Assembly: GCF_009674485.1 (NCBI RefSeq) | Contig: NZ_WKJJ01000003.1 | Span: forward strand, 421,186-485,185 | DNA from: Pseudoduganella rivuli | GTDB lineage: Bacteria; Pseudomonadota; Gammaproteobacteria; Burkholderiales; Burkholderiaceae_D | Direction of reading: 5' to 3' | Length of the DNA stretch: 64,000 bases | Shown here: positions 35,230-43,228 of the stretch, piece by piece | Numbering within the stretch: the stretch's first letter is position 1 | Layout of the letters: each line of letters opens with the position of its first letter | Position numbers and translations under genes: made by a program | Notes under the pieces: model-generated | The model's database searches: none | The model's input: only the letters and a program-made list of their open reading frames with translations | What the model was told of the DNA's origin: nothing

Positions 35230-35570
35230 CTATTTTTATCTTCTTCGGTTAAGGGAGAGCTGGTGTCAGGCGGCGGTGGGAGGGGCAAGCCGGACTTTTG
35301 CGCTGTTTCAATATGATAAAGCCAGGCCAACAGTTCCGCAATTATGCGGTACAGGACTGGCGGGATTTGCCGGTCCAGGTCGACGTCCATCAGCAACGAC
35401 ACCAGCTCTTTGGACTCATGAATATGCACGCCGTGCTCGTTGGCGACGGCAATGATCTGTTCGGCAACCAGGCCGCGGCCTTTGGCCACGACTTTCGGAG
35501 CCGGTTCCCCGCTGCGGTACGCCAGCGCCACCGCGCTTTGCAGGGGCCGGAAATCAGGCTGCTTCGCCAT
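35226..35570 (-). CDS. Free-standing FlhB C-terminal domain protein (FlhX/YlqH type)
   Basis: The 114-residue protein corresponds only to the part of FlhB/EscU that lies after the NPTH autocleavage site. SAVALAYRSGEPAPKVVAKGRGLVAEQIIAVANEHGVHIHESKELVSLLMDVDLDRQIPPVLYRIIAELLAWLYHI aligns by eye with the FlhB-CC segment. There are no membrane helices and no NPTH. Bacillus YlqH/FlhX proteins of this kind can partly substitute for FlhB-CC in export switching. Here it overlaps the second FliK-like gene by 17 bases, matching the ylqG-ylqH pair of Bacillus. Confidence 0.85.
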   Translation of the reverse strand: MAKQPDFRPLQSAVALAYRSGEPAPKVVAKGRGLVAEQIIAVANEHGVHIHESKELVSLLMDVDLDRQIPPVLYRIIAELLAWLYHIETAQKSGLPLPPPPDTSSPLTEEDKNR

Positions 35571-37077
35571 CGCTTGCCCCGGTGATGGTGTGGTCCGTGC
35601 CGATCGACAGCGATGCCAGCGGTGAACCGGCAGCGTCGAGCGCCCGCTGCAATTCGCCGGCCCATGCGCGCATCGTGTCGGCGCTGCCGTCGCTGCCGGC
35701 CTGCAGCTGGATATGCACCTGGTCGCCCACCAGGGTGACGGCGGCCGCCACCTTGCCCAGCATCGGCAGGCTGAAACGCACGCCGCTGCGCCAGACCGTG
35801 CTGGCATCCCGCTCCTCCTGCTCGCGGCGCGCATCGCGGGCATCCCGTTCCTCGCGCTGCACGTCCCACTGCATGGGCTGGCCGGGCCACGCTTCGCCAT
35901 TCCACTGCACGCGCTGCTGTTCGTGCGCATGCAATTGCTGGTTGATCATTTGCGCCGCCGTTAAATCCGGCGCCATCTGCGCGGCGCGCGCCAGCGTTTC
36001 CGCACTCTGGCGGCCTGACTGGGTCTCGGGGCGCTGCATTTGCGGTTCGCGCTGCAAATCCGCCAGCGGACGCTTGCCTTCGGCCCATTCCGCCACGTGC
36101 GATTCGTAAAACAGGCCGCTGGCGCCCAGCGCATCCTGCAAGCTTTTCGCCAGTTGCTTCGGCTCCGGCGCGCCTTCCTGCACCAGCGGCGTTTTGCCGG
36201 CAATGGTGGCCGGCGTGTCGGGCGTGTGGTACGCGTTGGCCAGCGCGCTGGCGATGCTGCGCGCACCCTGGCTCAGGCTGGGCGCGGGGGTATCGCGTCC
36301 CAGGTCAGGCAACTGGTCGGACGGCGTCAGCGGCGCCTTGCTCAGCAACATGGCGCCCAGCGATTGCGGGCGGGCTTGCTGGGCGGGGGCGGCATTGCCG
36401 GGCTGGGCGGCCTGTGCGCCGGCCTGTCCCGCTTGTGTGAATTGGGCGGCCGCTTGCGCAGCCTTGCCGGCGGCGGCCTGCGCCTGTGCATTGGCGGCCA
36501 TGGCAGCGGCATTGGCGGCGGCGCTGGTTGCATTGCCGGCAGCAGCGGGATTGGCGCCCGCGTTGGCGGCCTGGCCGGCTGTCGGCGCATGCGGCGCGGC
36601 CGCTTCGGCCTCGGCCGGCGCATCGGCAGCGGCCGGCAACGGCATGCCGGCGGCGCCCGTGTTCGGCTGGCGGCCGGCCGCCATCGGGGTGTTTTGCGAT
36701 GGCAATTGGGCTGCTTCGCCCGCGTCGCCCTGCGCCAGTCCCGCCTCGGAATACAGGGGCACCGCGGTTTGCGCCGTGTTATTGCCAATCTGGAAAGTGG
36801 GGCGGGGCGTGACCGACAACAGCGTCATCGGCAATTCGGCGCCGACCTGCGTGCCGGGCGGCAGCATCATGCGGACCGAAGCGCCTGCCACGCGCACCAG
36901 CGAACTGCCATCCTGGTAATTGGACAGCACCTGGCCCTGCATCGATTGCCCCACCATCGAGCCCAGCGTGCGGGCCAGCATGGCTTGCCGCGCATCGCTG
37001 ACGGGGATGGCGGCGGCTGGCGGGGTGACTGCGCCGGCCGGCTTGACGCCGGCGGCGTCCAGGCGCGGCGGCAACAT
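35554..37077 (-). CDS. Second FliK-like protein
   Basis: The 507-residue protein has a conserved-looking N-terminus (LARTLGSMVGQSMQGQVLSNYQDGSSLVRVAGASVRMMLPPGTQVGAELPM) and an Ala/Gln-rich middle (about 115-270). Its C-terminal Flg_hook-like domain is FSLPMLGKVAAAVTLVGDQVHIQLQAGSDGSADTMRAWAGELQRALDAAGSPLASLSIG. It resembles FliK but is distinct from the canonical copy at 26827-28533. Coupling to the FlhB-CC-like gene suggests it works with that protein, as FliK works with FlhB. Its actual role is unknown. Confidence 0.75.
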   Translation of the reverse strand: MLPPRLDAAGVKPAGAVTPPAAAIPVSDARQAMLARTLGSMVGQSMQGQVLSNYQDGSSLVRVAGASVRMMLPPGTQVGAELPMTLLSVTPRPTFQIGNNTAQTAVPLYSEAGLAQGDAGEAAQLPSQNTPMAAGRQPNTGAAGMPLPAAADAPAEAEAAAPHAPTAGQAANAGANPAAAGNATSAAANAAAMAANAQAQAAAGKAAQAAAQFTQAGQAGAQAAQPGNAAPAQQARPQSLGAMLLSKAPLTPSDQLPDLGRDTPAPSLSQGARSIASALANAYHTPDTPATIAGKTPLVQEGAPEPKQLAKSLQDALGASGLFYESHVAEWAEGKRPLADLQREPQMQRPETQSGRQSAETLARAAQMAPDLTAAQMINQQLHAHEQQRVQWNGEAWPGQPMQWDVQREERDARDARREQEERDASTVWRSGVRFSLPMLGKVAAAVTLVGDQVHIQLQAGSDGSADTMRAWAGELQRALDAAGSPLASLSIGTDHTITGASDGEAA

Positions 37078-37094
37078 GGGGGCTCCTTAGTTAA

Positions 37095-37424
37095 TCAAAC
37101 GCCGCCGTAGGCGTTGACGAGGCGGCGCTCGGTGCCGGTACTGTTGATCAGGGCCGACAGCTGAGCCATCCACGGCATCGTGATATCGCGGATCTTGCGG
37201 TCCGCCGTCAGCATTTTACGGATCAGTTCAACCTTGCGCTCGCGCTGTTCGCCCACCAGCGGTTGCTGTCCTTCTTCCGACTGCAGCGTGCGCACATGGG
37301 CCGCGCAGCGCTGTTCGAGTTCCACCAGTTGCTCCCATTCGCTGCGCGTGGCGGCGTCGAGCATCTGTTCCGTCAAGTCAGCCATTTCCGCGTACACCGT
37401 CAAAACTTGTTGGTTGGTCATCAT
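37095..37424 (-). CDS. fliT: Flagellar protein FliT
   Basis: The helical 109-residue protein follows fliS by 4 bases. It has the FliT features: LTVYAEMADLTEQMLDAATRSEWEQLVELEQRC, VELIRKMLTADRKIRDITMPWMAQL. FliT is the export chaperone for the cap protein FliD and, in enterics, an FlhDC regulator. The start is uncertain: ATG at 37424 or 37421 just after the fliS stop, or ATG at 37442 overlapping it; none has a strong ribosome-binding site, suggesting translational coupling. Confidence 0.85.
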   Translation of the reverse strand: MMTNQQVLTVYAEMADLTEQMLDAATRSEWEQLVELEQRCAAHVRTLQSEEGQQPLVGEQRERKVELIRKMLTADRKIRDITMPWMAQLSALINSTGTERRLVNAYGGV

Positions 37425-37428
37425 GGAT

Positions 37429-37887
37429 TCAGGCACTCGCATATTTGTTGGCCAGGGACGAAGGAGGCATCGATGGCTGCGGGCTTTTCACCGCCTGGGT
37501 ATCGCCGATCTGGTTCCACGCATCACGCAATTCCGTCAGCAGGCGCTGGACTTCCTCGAGGATGGCAGGATCGTTTTTCAGGTTCGCGGTCAGCAGGCGG
37601 CCGCTCATGTATTCGTACAGCGCATCGAGGCCTTCGGCGATGTCGCCGCCGACTTTCTTGTCCAGCGATGCGCGCAAGCCGCTGTCGATGATCATGATGG
37701 CCTTGGAGATGGCCTTGCCTTTTTCTCCAATATTGCCAGAGCGCATATTCATCAGCGCGTTGCTGATGGAAACCAGTGCGCCGTCAAACAGCATGACGAT
37801 CAACTTGTGTGGACTGGCCGCGAGGACGCCGGTCTCGATGCCCACTTTTGCATAGGCATTCACGCCAGTTTGCCTTGATCCGAACAT
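37429..37887 (-). CDS. fliS: Flagellin export chaperone FliS
   Basis: The 152-residue four-helix protein has the family start (YAKVGIETGVLAASPHKLIVMLFDGALVSISNAL) and the central LYEYMSGRLLTANLKNDPAILEEVQRLLTELRDAW. FliS binds the C-terminus of flagellin and keeps it monomeric. The last 20 residues are a Pro/Ser tail. AGGAG precedes the ATG. It is transcribed with fliD, 13 bases upstream. Confidence 0.95.
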   Translation of the reverse strand: MFGSRQTGVNAYAKVGIETGVLAASPHKLIVMLFDGALVSISNALMNMRSGNIGEKGKAISKAIMIIDSGLRASLDKKVGGDIAEGLDALYEYMSGRLLTANLKNDPAILEEVQRLLTELRDAWNQIGDTQAVKSPQPSMPPSSLANKYASA

Positions 37888-37900
37888 ACTATCTCTCCTG

Positions 37901-40579
37901 TTATTTATTCATTGATGCAAATTGCTGCGTCAGGAACGAAGCGGTCTTGTTCATGCTGGATAACGCGGTATCCAGCGCGGTGTATTGCTTGCGGTAGCGG
38001 GCTTCGATATCGACCAGCTTGGCATTGAATGCATCTTTTTGCTTGGCGATATCTTTGACGTTATCGTTCAAGCCTTTGGTGCGGCCGGTCAGGATGCCGG
38101 TCGCGCCCAGATAACTCTTGGCCAGCGTGTCGAGCTGGTACGCGTAGCCCTGCGAAAAGCCCAGCGTTCCGCGCGCGCCGATGGTGTCGCCCTTGACTTC
38201 CAGCTTCAACCCTTCGGTTGGCGCGCCTGGCGCACCGGTCAGGTTCTGGCCGTCGCCGGTGGCGGAATAACCGCCGATGGTGCCGGCCACGTCGACGCCG
38301 TCGACCGATGCGGCGCCGCCGAAAATGTCGGCCACCGCCGTGCCGGTATCGCTGGTCAGGGTCAGGTTGGATGTCGAACCGTATTTGGTCGAATTGATTT
38401 TCAAGGTGCCGTCGTCATTGATGGCGGCCGACACGGTGGAACCGGCTTGCGTGAAATTGCTGGCGCCGTTGATGGCAGCCTGCAATACCGTGGACAGTTC
38501 CTGCGGCGTGTAGGTGCCGGCCGGGATTTTCACGGACGCCGTGGTGACGGAGGCGGACGACGTCGAGCTGTTCAGCTTGACGGTCCACACGGTATCGGCG
38601 GCAATCGTGGTCGACGCCGGCACGGCGGCCGCGCTGGTCAGCGTGCCTTGCGTGGCCAGGCGCGTGATGTCGACGCGGTAATCGCCGGCCTTGGTGGCGG
38701 TGCGCGACGACACGAAACTGACATCGGCGTCGCTGCTGCGGCCGACCGCGGCAAACAGGCCCGCGATGTCGTTGAAATTCGTGCTGATGGCTTTTTGCAG
38801 CTTGGTGTTGTCCAGTGTCAGCGTGCCGTCTTTCTGGAACGCGATACCGATCTGCGACAGCGACGTCAGCTTGCTGCCTTGCAATCCGCTGATCGACGAC
38901 GTCAACTGGCGGCGCAGCGATGCCTGCAAGGTCTGGATGGTGGAATCGCCCAGCAGGTCGCCCGCTTCCTTGGTTTCCGCGTTGTAGCTGGAAACCGATT
39001 TGATCTGGCCGCTCAATTCATTGAAGGCCTTGACGAAGCCGCTGATGGAACTGTTCAGCGAGCCCGTGTCTTTTGCCACCGTCAACGTGGCGCTGCCGGT
39101 TTTCACGGCGTTGATGGTCACGCCTTCCACCGCGCCGGAGATGCCGGAGCTATGGCTGGTGACGGGAATGCCGTTGACGTTGGCCAAGGTGTCGAGCGCG
39201 GCGGTTTTCTGGCTCAGGTTTTGCACGCCGCCCGGATCGTACGCCAGCAGGCTTTCGATGGCGGCATCGGCGGGATCGCCATTGTTGCCGCTGACGGTGA
39301 TCTTCATGTTCGAGTTGGCGCCGGTGGCGGACGACGTCAGCACCAGGTGGTTCGGGGTGCCGGTGCTGCCGTCCGAGACGATGCTGGCGGTCACGCCGAA
39401 ATTGGCCTTGTTGATGGCGTCGCGGATTCCTTGCAGCGTGTTGTTGGTGCTGTCGATCACGATATTGCCGCTGCTGCGCGTGCCATCTTGGGCAAACGTG
39501 GCGCCCAGGTAGGCGCCGCCCACGCCGGCCGTCAGGCCTGCCGCGCCCGGGTTGCTGCCGCCCACCGAAATTTGCGTGCCGTTGGTCGACACCAGCGATA
39601 CCGAGCTGGTGACGGTGGCGCTGTAGCCGGTATTGGCCGTGCCGCTGTTGCCGATCCCGCCCGTGACGGCGCCGGTGGTGCTTTCGTTGACGGCGATGTT
39701 GTTGCCGTCCGTATTCGAGAAACGCAACGTACCGTCGGCCGCCGTGCCGGACACCGTAATGTTGGCGTTGGCCAGGGCCTGGGTCACGCTGTTGTTACCC
39801 GCCAGTACCGCGTCGATGGCCGCCGCGTCGACGGCGCCCGCGCCGCCGGAGGCAATGCCGGTGGCCTGGCTGATGATGTCGACGCCGCCCACCGACAGTT
39901 TATAGGTGCCGCCGCCACTGGTATCGATGGCGCCGAACGTGGTCGCGCCGCCGCTGCCGAACAGCGTGGCGGAGGTTTGCGTGGTATCGGCCTTGGCCGT
40001 CACGCCGGTGGTGCCGCTTTTCGCATTGATGGCGTCGGCCAGCAGCTTGGCGCTGCGCGTGCTGCCATCGGTGGCGATCGCGGTGCCGTTCAGGCTCAGC
40101 GCGCCCGGCGTGATACCGCCATTGACGACGCCGGCGCCCAGCGCCAGGCTGCTCATGCCGAAGCTGCCGCCCGAGACGGTGCCGAGCTGGATGTTGATGG
40201 TGGTCTTCGCGCCCAGCCCGATGGCGGACGAAATCGACTTGTAGCCGCCGGACGCCAGGGTTTGCGCTTGTGCAACCTGGGAAATGTCGACCTTGTAATT
40301 GCCAGGCAAGGCCTTGGACGTGGCCGAGCCGGTCAGGATATTGGGGTCGCTGGAATTGCTGCTCAACGATTGGAAGCCCGACAGCGACGTCAGGCTGGAG
40401 AGTGCACCCTGGAATGTGCCCAACGCGCCCGATACCGTGCCAAAGGCAGTGACTTTGGCAAGATAGCTGGCCGATTTCTTGTCCAGGGTCGCCACTGGCG
40501 CAGCCTCGACAGCCATCAGCTTGCTGATGATGCCATTGACGTCCAGATTGGAACCGATACCCGGTGAGGAAATGCCCAC
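37901..40579 (-). CDS. fliD: Flagellar filament cap protein FliD, enlarged (GTG start)
   Basis: FliD_N at the start (ISSPGIGSNLDVNGIISKLMAVEAAPVATLDKK) and FliD_C at the end (YQLDTLAKSYLGATGILTGRTKGLNDNVKDIAKQKDAFNAKLVDIEARYRKQYTALDTALSSMN) are both clear. At 892 residues it is nearly twice the length of enterobacterial FliD. The extra sequence is Gly/Thr/Ser-rich surface domain, with flagellin-IN-like pieces (LLADAINAKSGTTGVTAKADT). The cap pentamer guides flagellin insertion and often contacts host or surface receptors. The start is GTG at 40579 with AGGAG 6 bases upstream. A near-perfect sigma-28 promoter lies at 40614-40640. Confidence 0.95.
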   Translation of the reverse strand: MGISSPGIGSNLDVNGIISKLMAVEAAPVATLDKKSASYLAKVTAFGTVSGALGTFQGALSSLTSLSGFQSLSSNSSDPNILTGSATSKALPGNYKVDISQVAQAQTLASGGYKSISSAIGLGAKTTINIQLGTVSGGSFGMSSLALGAGVVNGGITPGALSLNGTAIATDGSTRSAKLLADAINAKSGTTGVTAKADTTQTSATLFGSGGATTFGAIDTSGGGTYKLSVGGVDIISQATGIASGGAGAVDAAAIDAVLAGNNSVTQALANANITVSGTAADGTLRFSNTDGNNIAVNESTTGAVTGGIGNSGTANTGYSATVTSSVSLVSTNGTQISVGGSNPGAAGLTAGVGGAYLGATFAQDGTRSSGNIVIDSTNNTLQGIRDAINKANFGVTASIVSDGSTGTPNHLVLTSSATGANSNMKITVSGNNGDPADAAIESLLAYDPGGVQNLSQKTAALDTLANVNGIPVTSHSSGISGAVEGVTINAVKTGSATLTVAKDTGSLNSSISGFVKAFNELSGQIKSVSSYNAETKEAGDLLGDSTIQTLQASLRRQLTSSISGLQGSKLTSLSQIGIAFQKDGTLTLDNTKLQKAISTNFNDIAGLFAAVGRSSDADVSFVSSRTATKAGDYRVDITRLATQGTLTSAAAVPASTTIAADTVWTVKLNSSTSSASVTTASVKIPAGTYTPQELSTVLQAAINGASNFTQAGSTVSAAINDDGTLKINSTKYGSTSNLTLTSDTGTAVADIFGGAASVDGVDVAGTIGGYSATGDGQNLTGAPGAPTEGLKLEVKGDTIGARGTLGFSQGYAYQLDTLAKSYLGATGILTGRTKGLNDNVKDIAKQKDAFNAKLVDIEARYRKQYTALDTALSSMNKTASFLTQQFASMNK

Positions 40580-40613
40580 GTTGTACTCCTGTTGAAAGCA
40601 TTAGGTTAAGTCA

Positions 40614-40640
40614 TTATCGGCACAATCAAAGAGGACTTGA
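40614..40640 (-). promoter_or_regulatory. Sigma-28 promoter of fliDST
   Basis: On the minus strand: TCAA, exactly 15 bases, then GCCGATAA. The -10 is identical to the FliA consensus. The predicted start of transcription leaves a leader of about 28 bases before the fliD GTG. This is the best sigma-28 site in the window. Confidence 0.85.
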
Positions 40641-40839
40641 GAAGGGGATTTATAGCTCAGTTCATCATACGCTTAAAAAAGCGGCAGACGAAAAACCGGC
40701 CTTCCCATTGCGTGCCGATGGGAAAAATGTGCGGGAAAAATACAAAGAGCGAACAACGCTGCGCGCAGGGGCGCTTATGGCCATGCTGCCATGGCGGAGG
40801 GAAGGGCGGCGCGCCGTAGCGCACCGCCTGGTAGGTGGA

Positions 40840-41220
40840 TCAGGCGGTTTGCTTGATCAGCATGCCTTTCGCATTGTCCAGCGACTTGGCAATGGCCAGC
40901 GCTTCCGGGGATGGAATCTGGCGCAATACTTCCTTGGTGGTCTGGTCGACCACTTTGACAACGGTACGCTTGCTGTCGTTGTCCACGGAAAATTCCAGGC
41001 CTTGTGCCTTGGCCTGGGATGCCTTGTTCAATTCCGACACTGCCTGATTGACTTCGTCCAGCGTAGGCACAGGCGCCGCACCTTTGACCGCATTCGCTGT
41101 TTCCAGCGTTGTCGCCGCAGGGGCGCGGCCGGTGCTGGCCGGCGCCACTGTGTCTGCCGCTGCCACAGTCCGGTCGACGCTGCGGGCGCCGCCAGAGGAG
41201 CTGATGGAGTCGATAGTCAT
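40840..41220 (-). CDS. flaG: Flagellar protein FlaG
   Basis: The 126-residue protein has a variable Ala/Thr-rich N-terminal half and the conserved FlaG domain in its second half (VSELNKASQAKAQGLEFSVDNDSKRTVVKVVDQTTKEVLRQIPSPEALAIAKSL). FlaG influences filament length in several bacteria; the mechanism is not established. The start ATG has AAGGA 7 bases upstream. It sits between fliC and fliD, directly behind the fliC terminator, so it may depend on read-through. The 199 bases between flaG and the fliD promoter hold only a GC-rich hairpin just after its stop (40807-40832). Confidence 0.9.
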   Translation of the reverse strand: MTIDSISSSGGARSVDRTVAAADTVAPASTGRAPAATTLETANAVKGAAPVPTLDEVNQAVSELNKASQAKAQGLEFSVDNDSKRTVVKVVDQTTKEVLRQIPSPEALAIAKSLDNAKGMLIKQTA

Positions 41221-41235
41221 GATGCTTCCTTTGCG

Positions 41236-41267
41236 AAAAATCCCCGGCGGAATAAATCAGCCGGGGA
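41236..41267 (-). terminator. Terminator of fliC
   Basis: On the minus strand TCCCCGGC pairs perfectly with GCCGGGGA around an 11-base A/T-rich loop, followed by TTTTT. It lies 40 bases after the fliC stop codon and just before the flaG ribosome-binding site. Confidence 0.9.
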
Positions 41268-41306
41268 ACCTGTTATCAACGATGGCGGGCCATCATGTCA
41301 TCGCGA

Positions 41307-42818
41307 TTAACCGCGGAGCAGGGACAGCACACCGTTAGGCAGCGAGTTCGCTTGCGCCAAGATCGCGGTGCCAGCTTGTTGCAGGATCTGGCCACGGGTC
41401 AGCAGGGCGGTTTCTGCCGCGAAGTCGGTATCCTGGATACGGCTGCGGGATGCCGACAGGTTTTCCGTCGTCGTTTGCAGGTTCGAGATCGTCGAAGCGA
41501 AACGGTTCTGGATCGCACCCAGCGATGCACGGTTGCTGTTGACCGAGTTCAGTGCGGCATCGATGGTCAGCAGCGCGTCGTTGGCGCCTTCCACGGTGCT
41601 CACGTCGATGTTGGACACCGAGCTCAGCGACGAACCCACGGTCACGGCGCCGGTCACAGCACCTGCGCCGTTGCTGGTGATCGAGAAGCCCGAATCGGAC
41701 GAGAACTCGACACGGCCACCCACGGTCACGTCCGCACCCCATGCCACGGCCGCACCTGCACCGGCGCCGCCGCCGAGGTCATGGCCACGCACCTGGGCAG
41801 TTGCCATTGCGGTGTTGGCGGTGGCATCGGTTTCGTGGAAGTTGATGTCGTTACCGGTGTTGTCCGCCAGTTCCAGTTCTTTCGCGCCGGTGGTCTGGTC
41901 GATCTTGATGGTCGCCGTCACGTTGGTGGTCGCGGTTTGCGCATTGACTGCCTGGGCCAGGGCCGACAGGTCGCCGCCGGCCACGGAAGCCGAAATCGTC
42001 ACGGCTTTCGAGTTGGCGTCGTTGGCGATCGAGTTGGCGCCGCGCAGTTCGAACTGTACGGTACCGTCAGCAATGTTGGAAATCGTCGCCACGCTCTTGG
42101 CTTGTGCGCTGACACCGCTGGTGCCGGTGTTGGCGTTGACGGCTTCCGCCACTTTCTTGGCGCTGTCACCGGCGGTGACGAACACTTTCGACGTGACGCC
42201 GGCGCCGGAGCTGACGGTCAGTTCTTCGTTGGCGGTCACGTTGTTGACCGCGGTGGCAACAGCTTGCGATTGCGACGTGGCAATGTCGACCGGTTTGATC
42301 GTGTTGTTGCCGATGTCGGTGGCTTTTGCCGATTGCACGCCGATGTTGATGGTCTGGTTCGAGTTGGCGCCCACCTGGAACTGGGTGTTGGTCAGGGTGC
42401 CGTCCAGTACGTTCTGGCCGTTGAACTGGGTGGAAGTGGCAACGCGGTTCAGTTCGGAGGACAGTGCGGCAACCTCGTTCTGGATCGATTTGCGGTCGGA
42501 AGCCGAGTTCGAGCCGTTAGCGGACTGAACTGCCAGCTCACGAATACGCTGCAGCAGGTCGCCGGCGGTGCTCAGGCCACCTTCAGCCGTTTGCGCCAGG
42601 GAGATACCGTCGTTGGCGTTGCGGGCTGCTTGGTTATTGCCGCGAACTTGCGAAGTGAAACGTTCCGAAATTGCCAGACCTGCGGCGTCGTCTTTTGCGC
42701 TGTTAATACGCAGACCGGACGACAGGCGTTGCAGGGAAGTGGACAACGCGGATTGCGACGAATTCAGGTTGCGCTGCGAGTTCAGGGAGGCAATGTTGGT
42801 GTTGATGGTCTGGGCCAT
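41307..42818 (-). CDS. fliC: Flagellin FliC
   Basis: The 503-residue flagellin has canonical D0/D1 ends: [22 protein letters not shown] at the N-terminus, [21 protein letters not shown], and [31 protein letters not shown] at the C-terminus. The central D2/D3 part (about residues 180-400) is Ala/Thr/Val-rich and contains flagellin-IN-type repeats ([39 protein letters not shown]). It is the only flagellin in the window. A sigma-28 promoter is 182 bases upstream and a strong terminator follows. GGAG lies 7 bases before the ATG. Confidence 0.97.
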   Translation of the reverse strand: MAQTINTNIASLNSQRNLNSSQSALSTSLQRLSSGLRINSAKDDAAGLAISERFTSQVRGNNQAARNANDGISLAQTAEGGLSTAGDLLQRIRELAVQSANGSNSASDRKSIQNEVAALSSELNRVATSTQFNGQNVLDGTLTNTQFQVGANSNQTINIGVQSAKATDIGNNTIKPVDIATSQSQAVATAVNNVTANEELTVSSGAGVTSKVFVTAGDSAKKVAEAVNANTGTSGVSAQAKSVATISNIADGTVQFELRGANSIANDANSKAVTISASVAGGDLSALAQAVNAQTATTNVTATIKIDQTTGAKELELADNTGNDINFHETDATANTAMATAQVRGHDLGGGAGAGAAVAWGADVTVGGRVEFSSDSGFSITSNGAGAVTGAVTVGSSLSSVSNIDVSTVEGANDALLTIDAALNSVNSNRASLGAIQNRFASTISNLQTTTENLSASRSRIQDTDFAAETALLTRGQILQQAGTAILAQANSLPNGVLSLLRG

Positions 42819-42999
42819 GATGATTCTCCATTTACTACTAGTTTGGGCTGCGTGCTCATTTCACTTTGGCCCGCCTCGCTGTTCCGAGACGATCAAGCCG
42901 CTGTTATTTTGGGTAACGGTTGCCCCATGGGAAAATTAAGGGGAATAAACATCCTAAATTTTTTCATTTCGCCCTAAACCTCGCCCCCTGATGCACGCT

Positions 43000-43026
43000 T
43001 AAGCGGCGCAAAAAATGTGAACTTTA
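43000..43026 (-). promoter_or_regulatory. Sigma-28 promoter of fliC
   Basis: On the minus strand: TAAA, exactly 15 bases, then GCCGCTTA (6 of 8 with the consensus -10). It implies an untranslated leader of about 175 bases for fliC. The surrounding 42900-43070 is unusually A/T-rich for this genome, including several A6-A8 tracts upstream of the -35. Confidence 0.8.
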
Positions 43027-43182
43027 GGGCCAAAAAAAATATTTTTTCACCCTAAAAATTTCCAAAAAACCGTCTAAAGCAGGCCCGCTTCCCTGTGGAG
43101 AGGTCGGATTTAATATCAAAAGAGCACGACAGTGCTTTTGGGGCCAGGCCCCGAAATGTCGACTGGATTTTTGCTGGGAAGT

Positions 43183-43209
43183 AAAAAGGCCCGCTCGGAG
43201 GCGGGCCTT
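43183..43209 (-). terminator. Terminator after the diguanylate cyclase gene
   Basis: On the minus strand AAGGCCCGC and GCGGGCCTT pair perfectly around a 6-base loop and end in TTTTT-A. It begins 20 bases beyond the stop codon of the GGDEF gene and separates it from the fliC promoter region. Confidence 0.85.
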
Positions 43210-43228
43210 GTCGTGGTGGCGCGGCGGC

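Noticed and set aside
37985..40567. An 860-codon plus-strand frame opposite fliD
   Set aside because: It is the complement of the Gly/Thr-rich fliD sequence, with no ribosome-binding site or domain.
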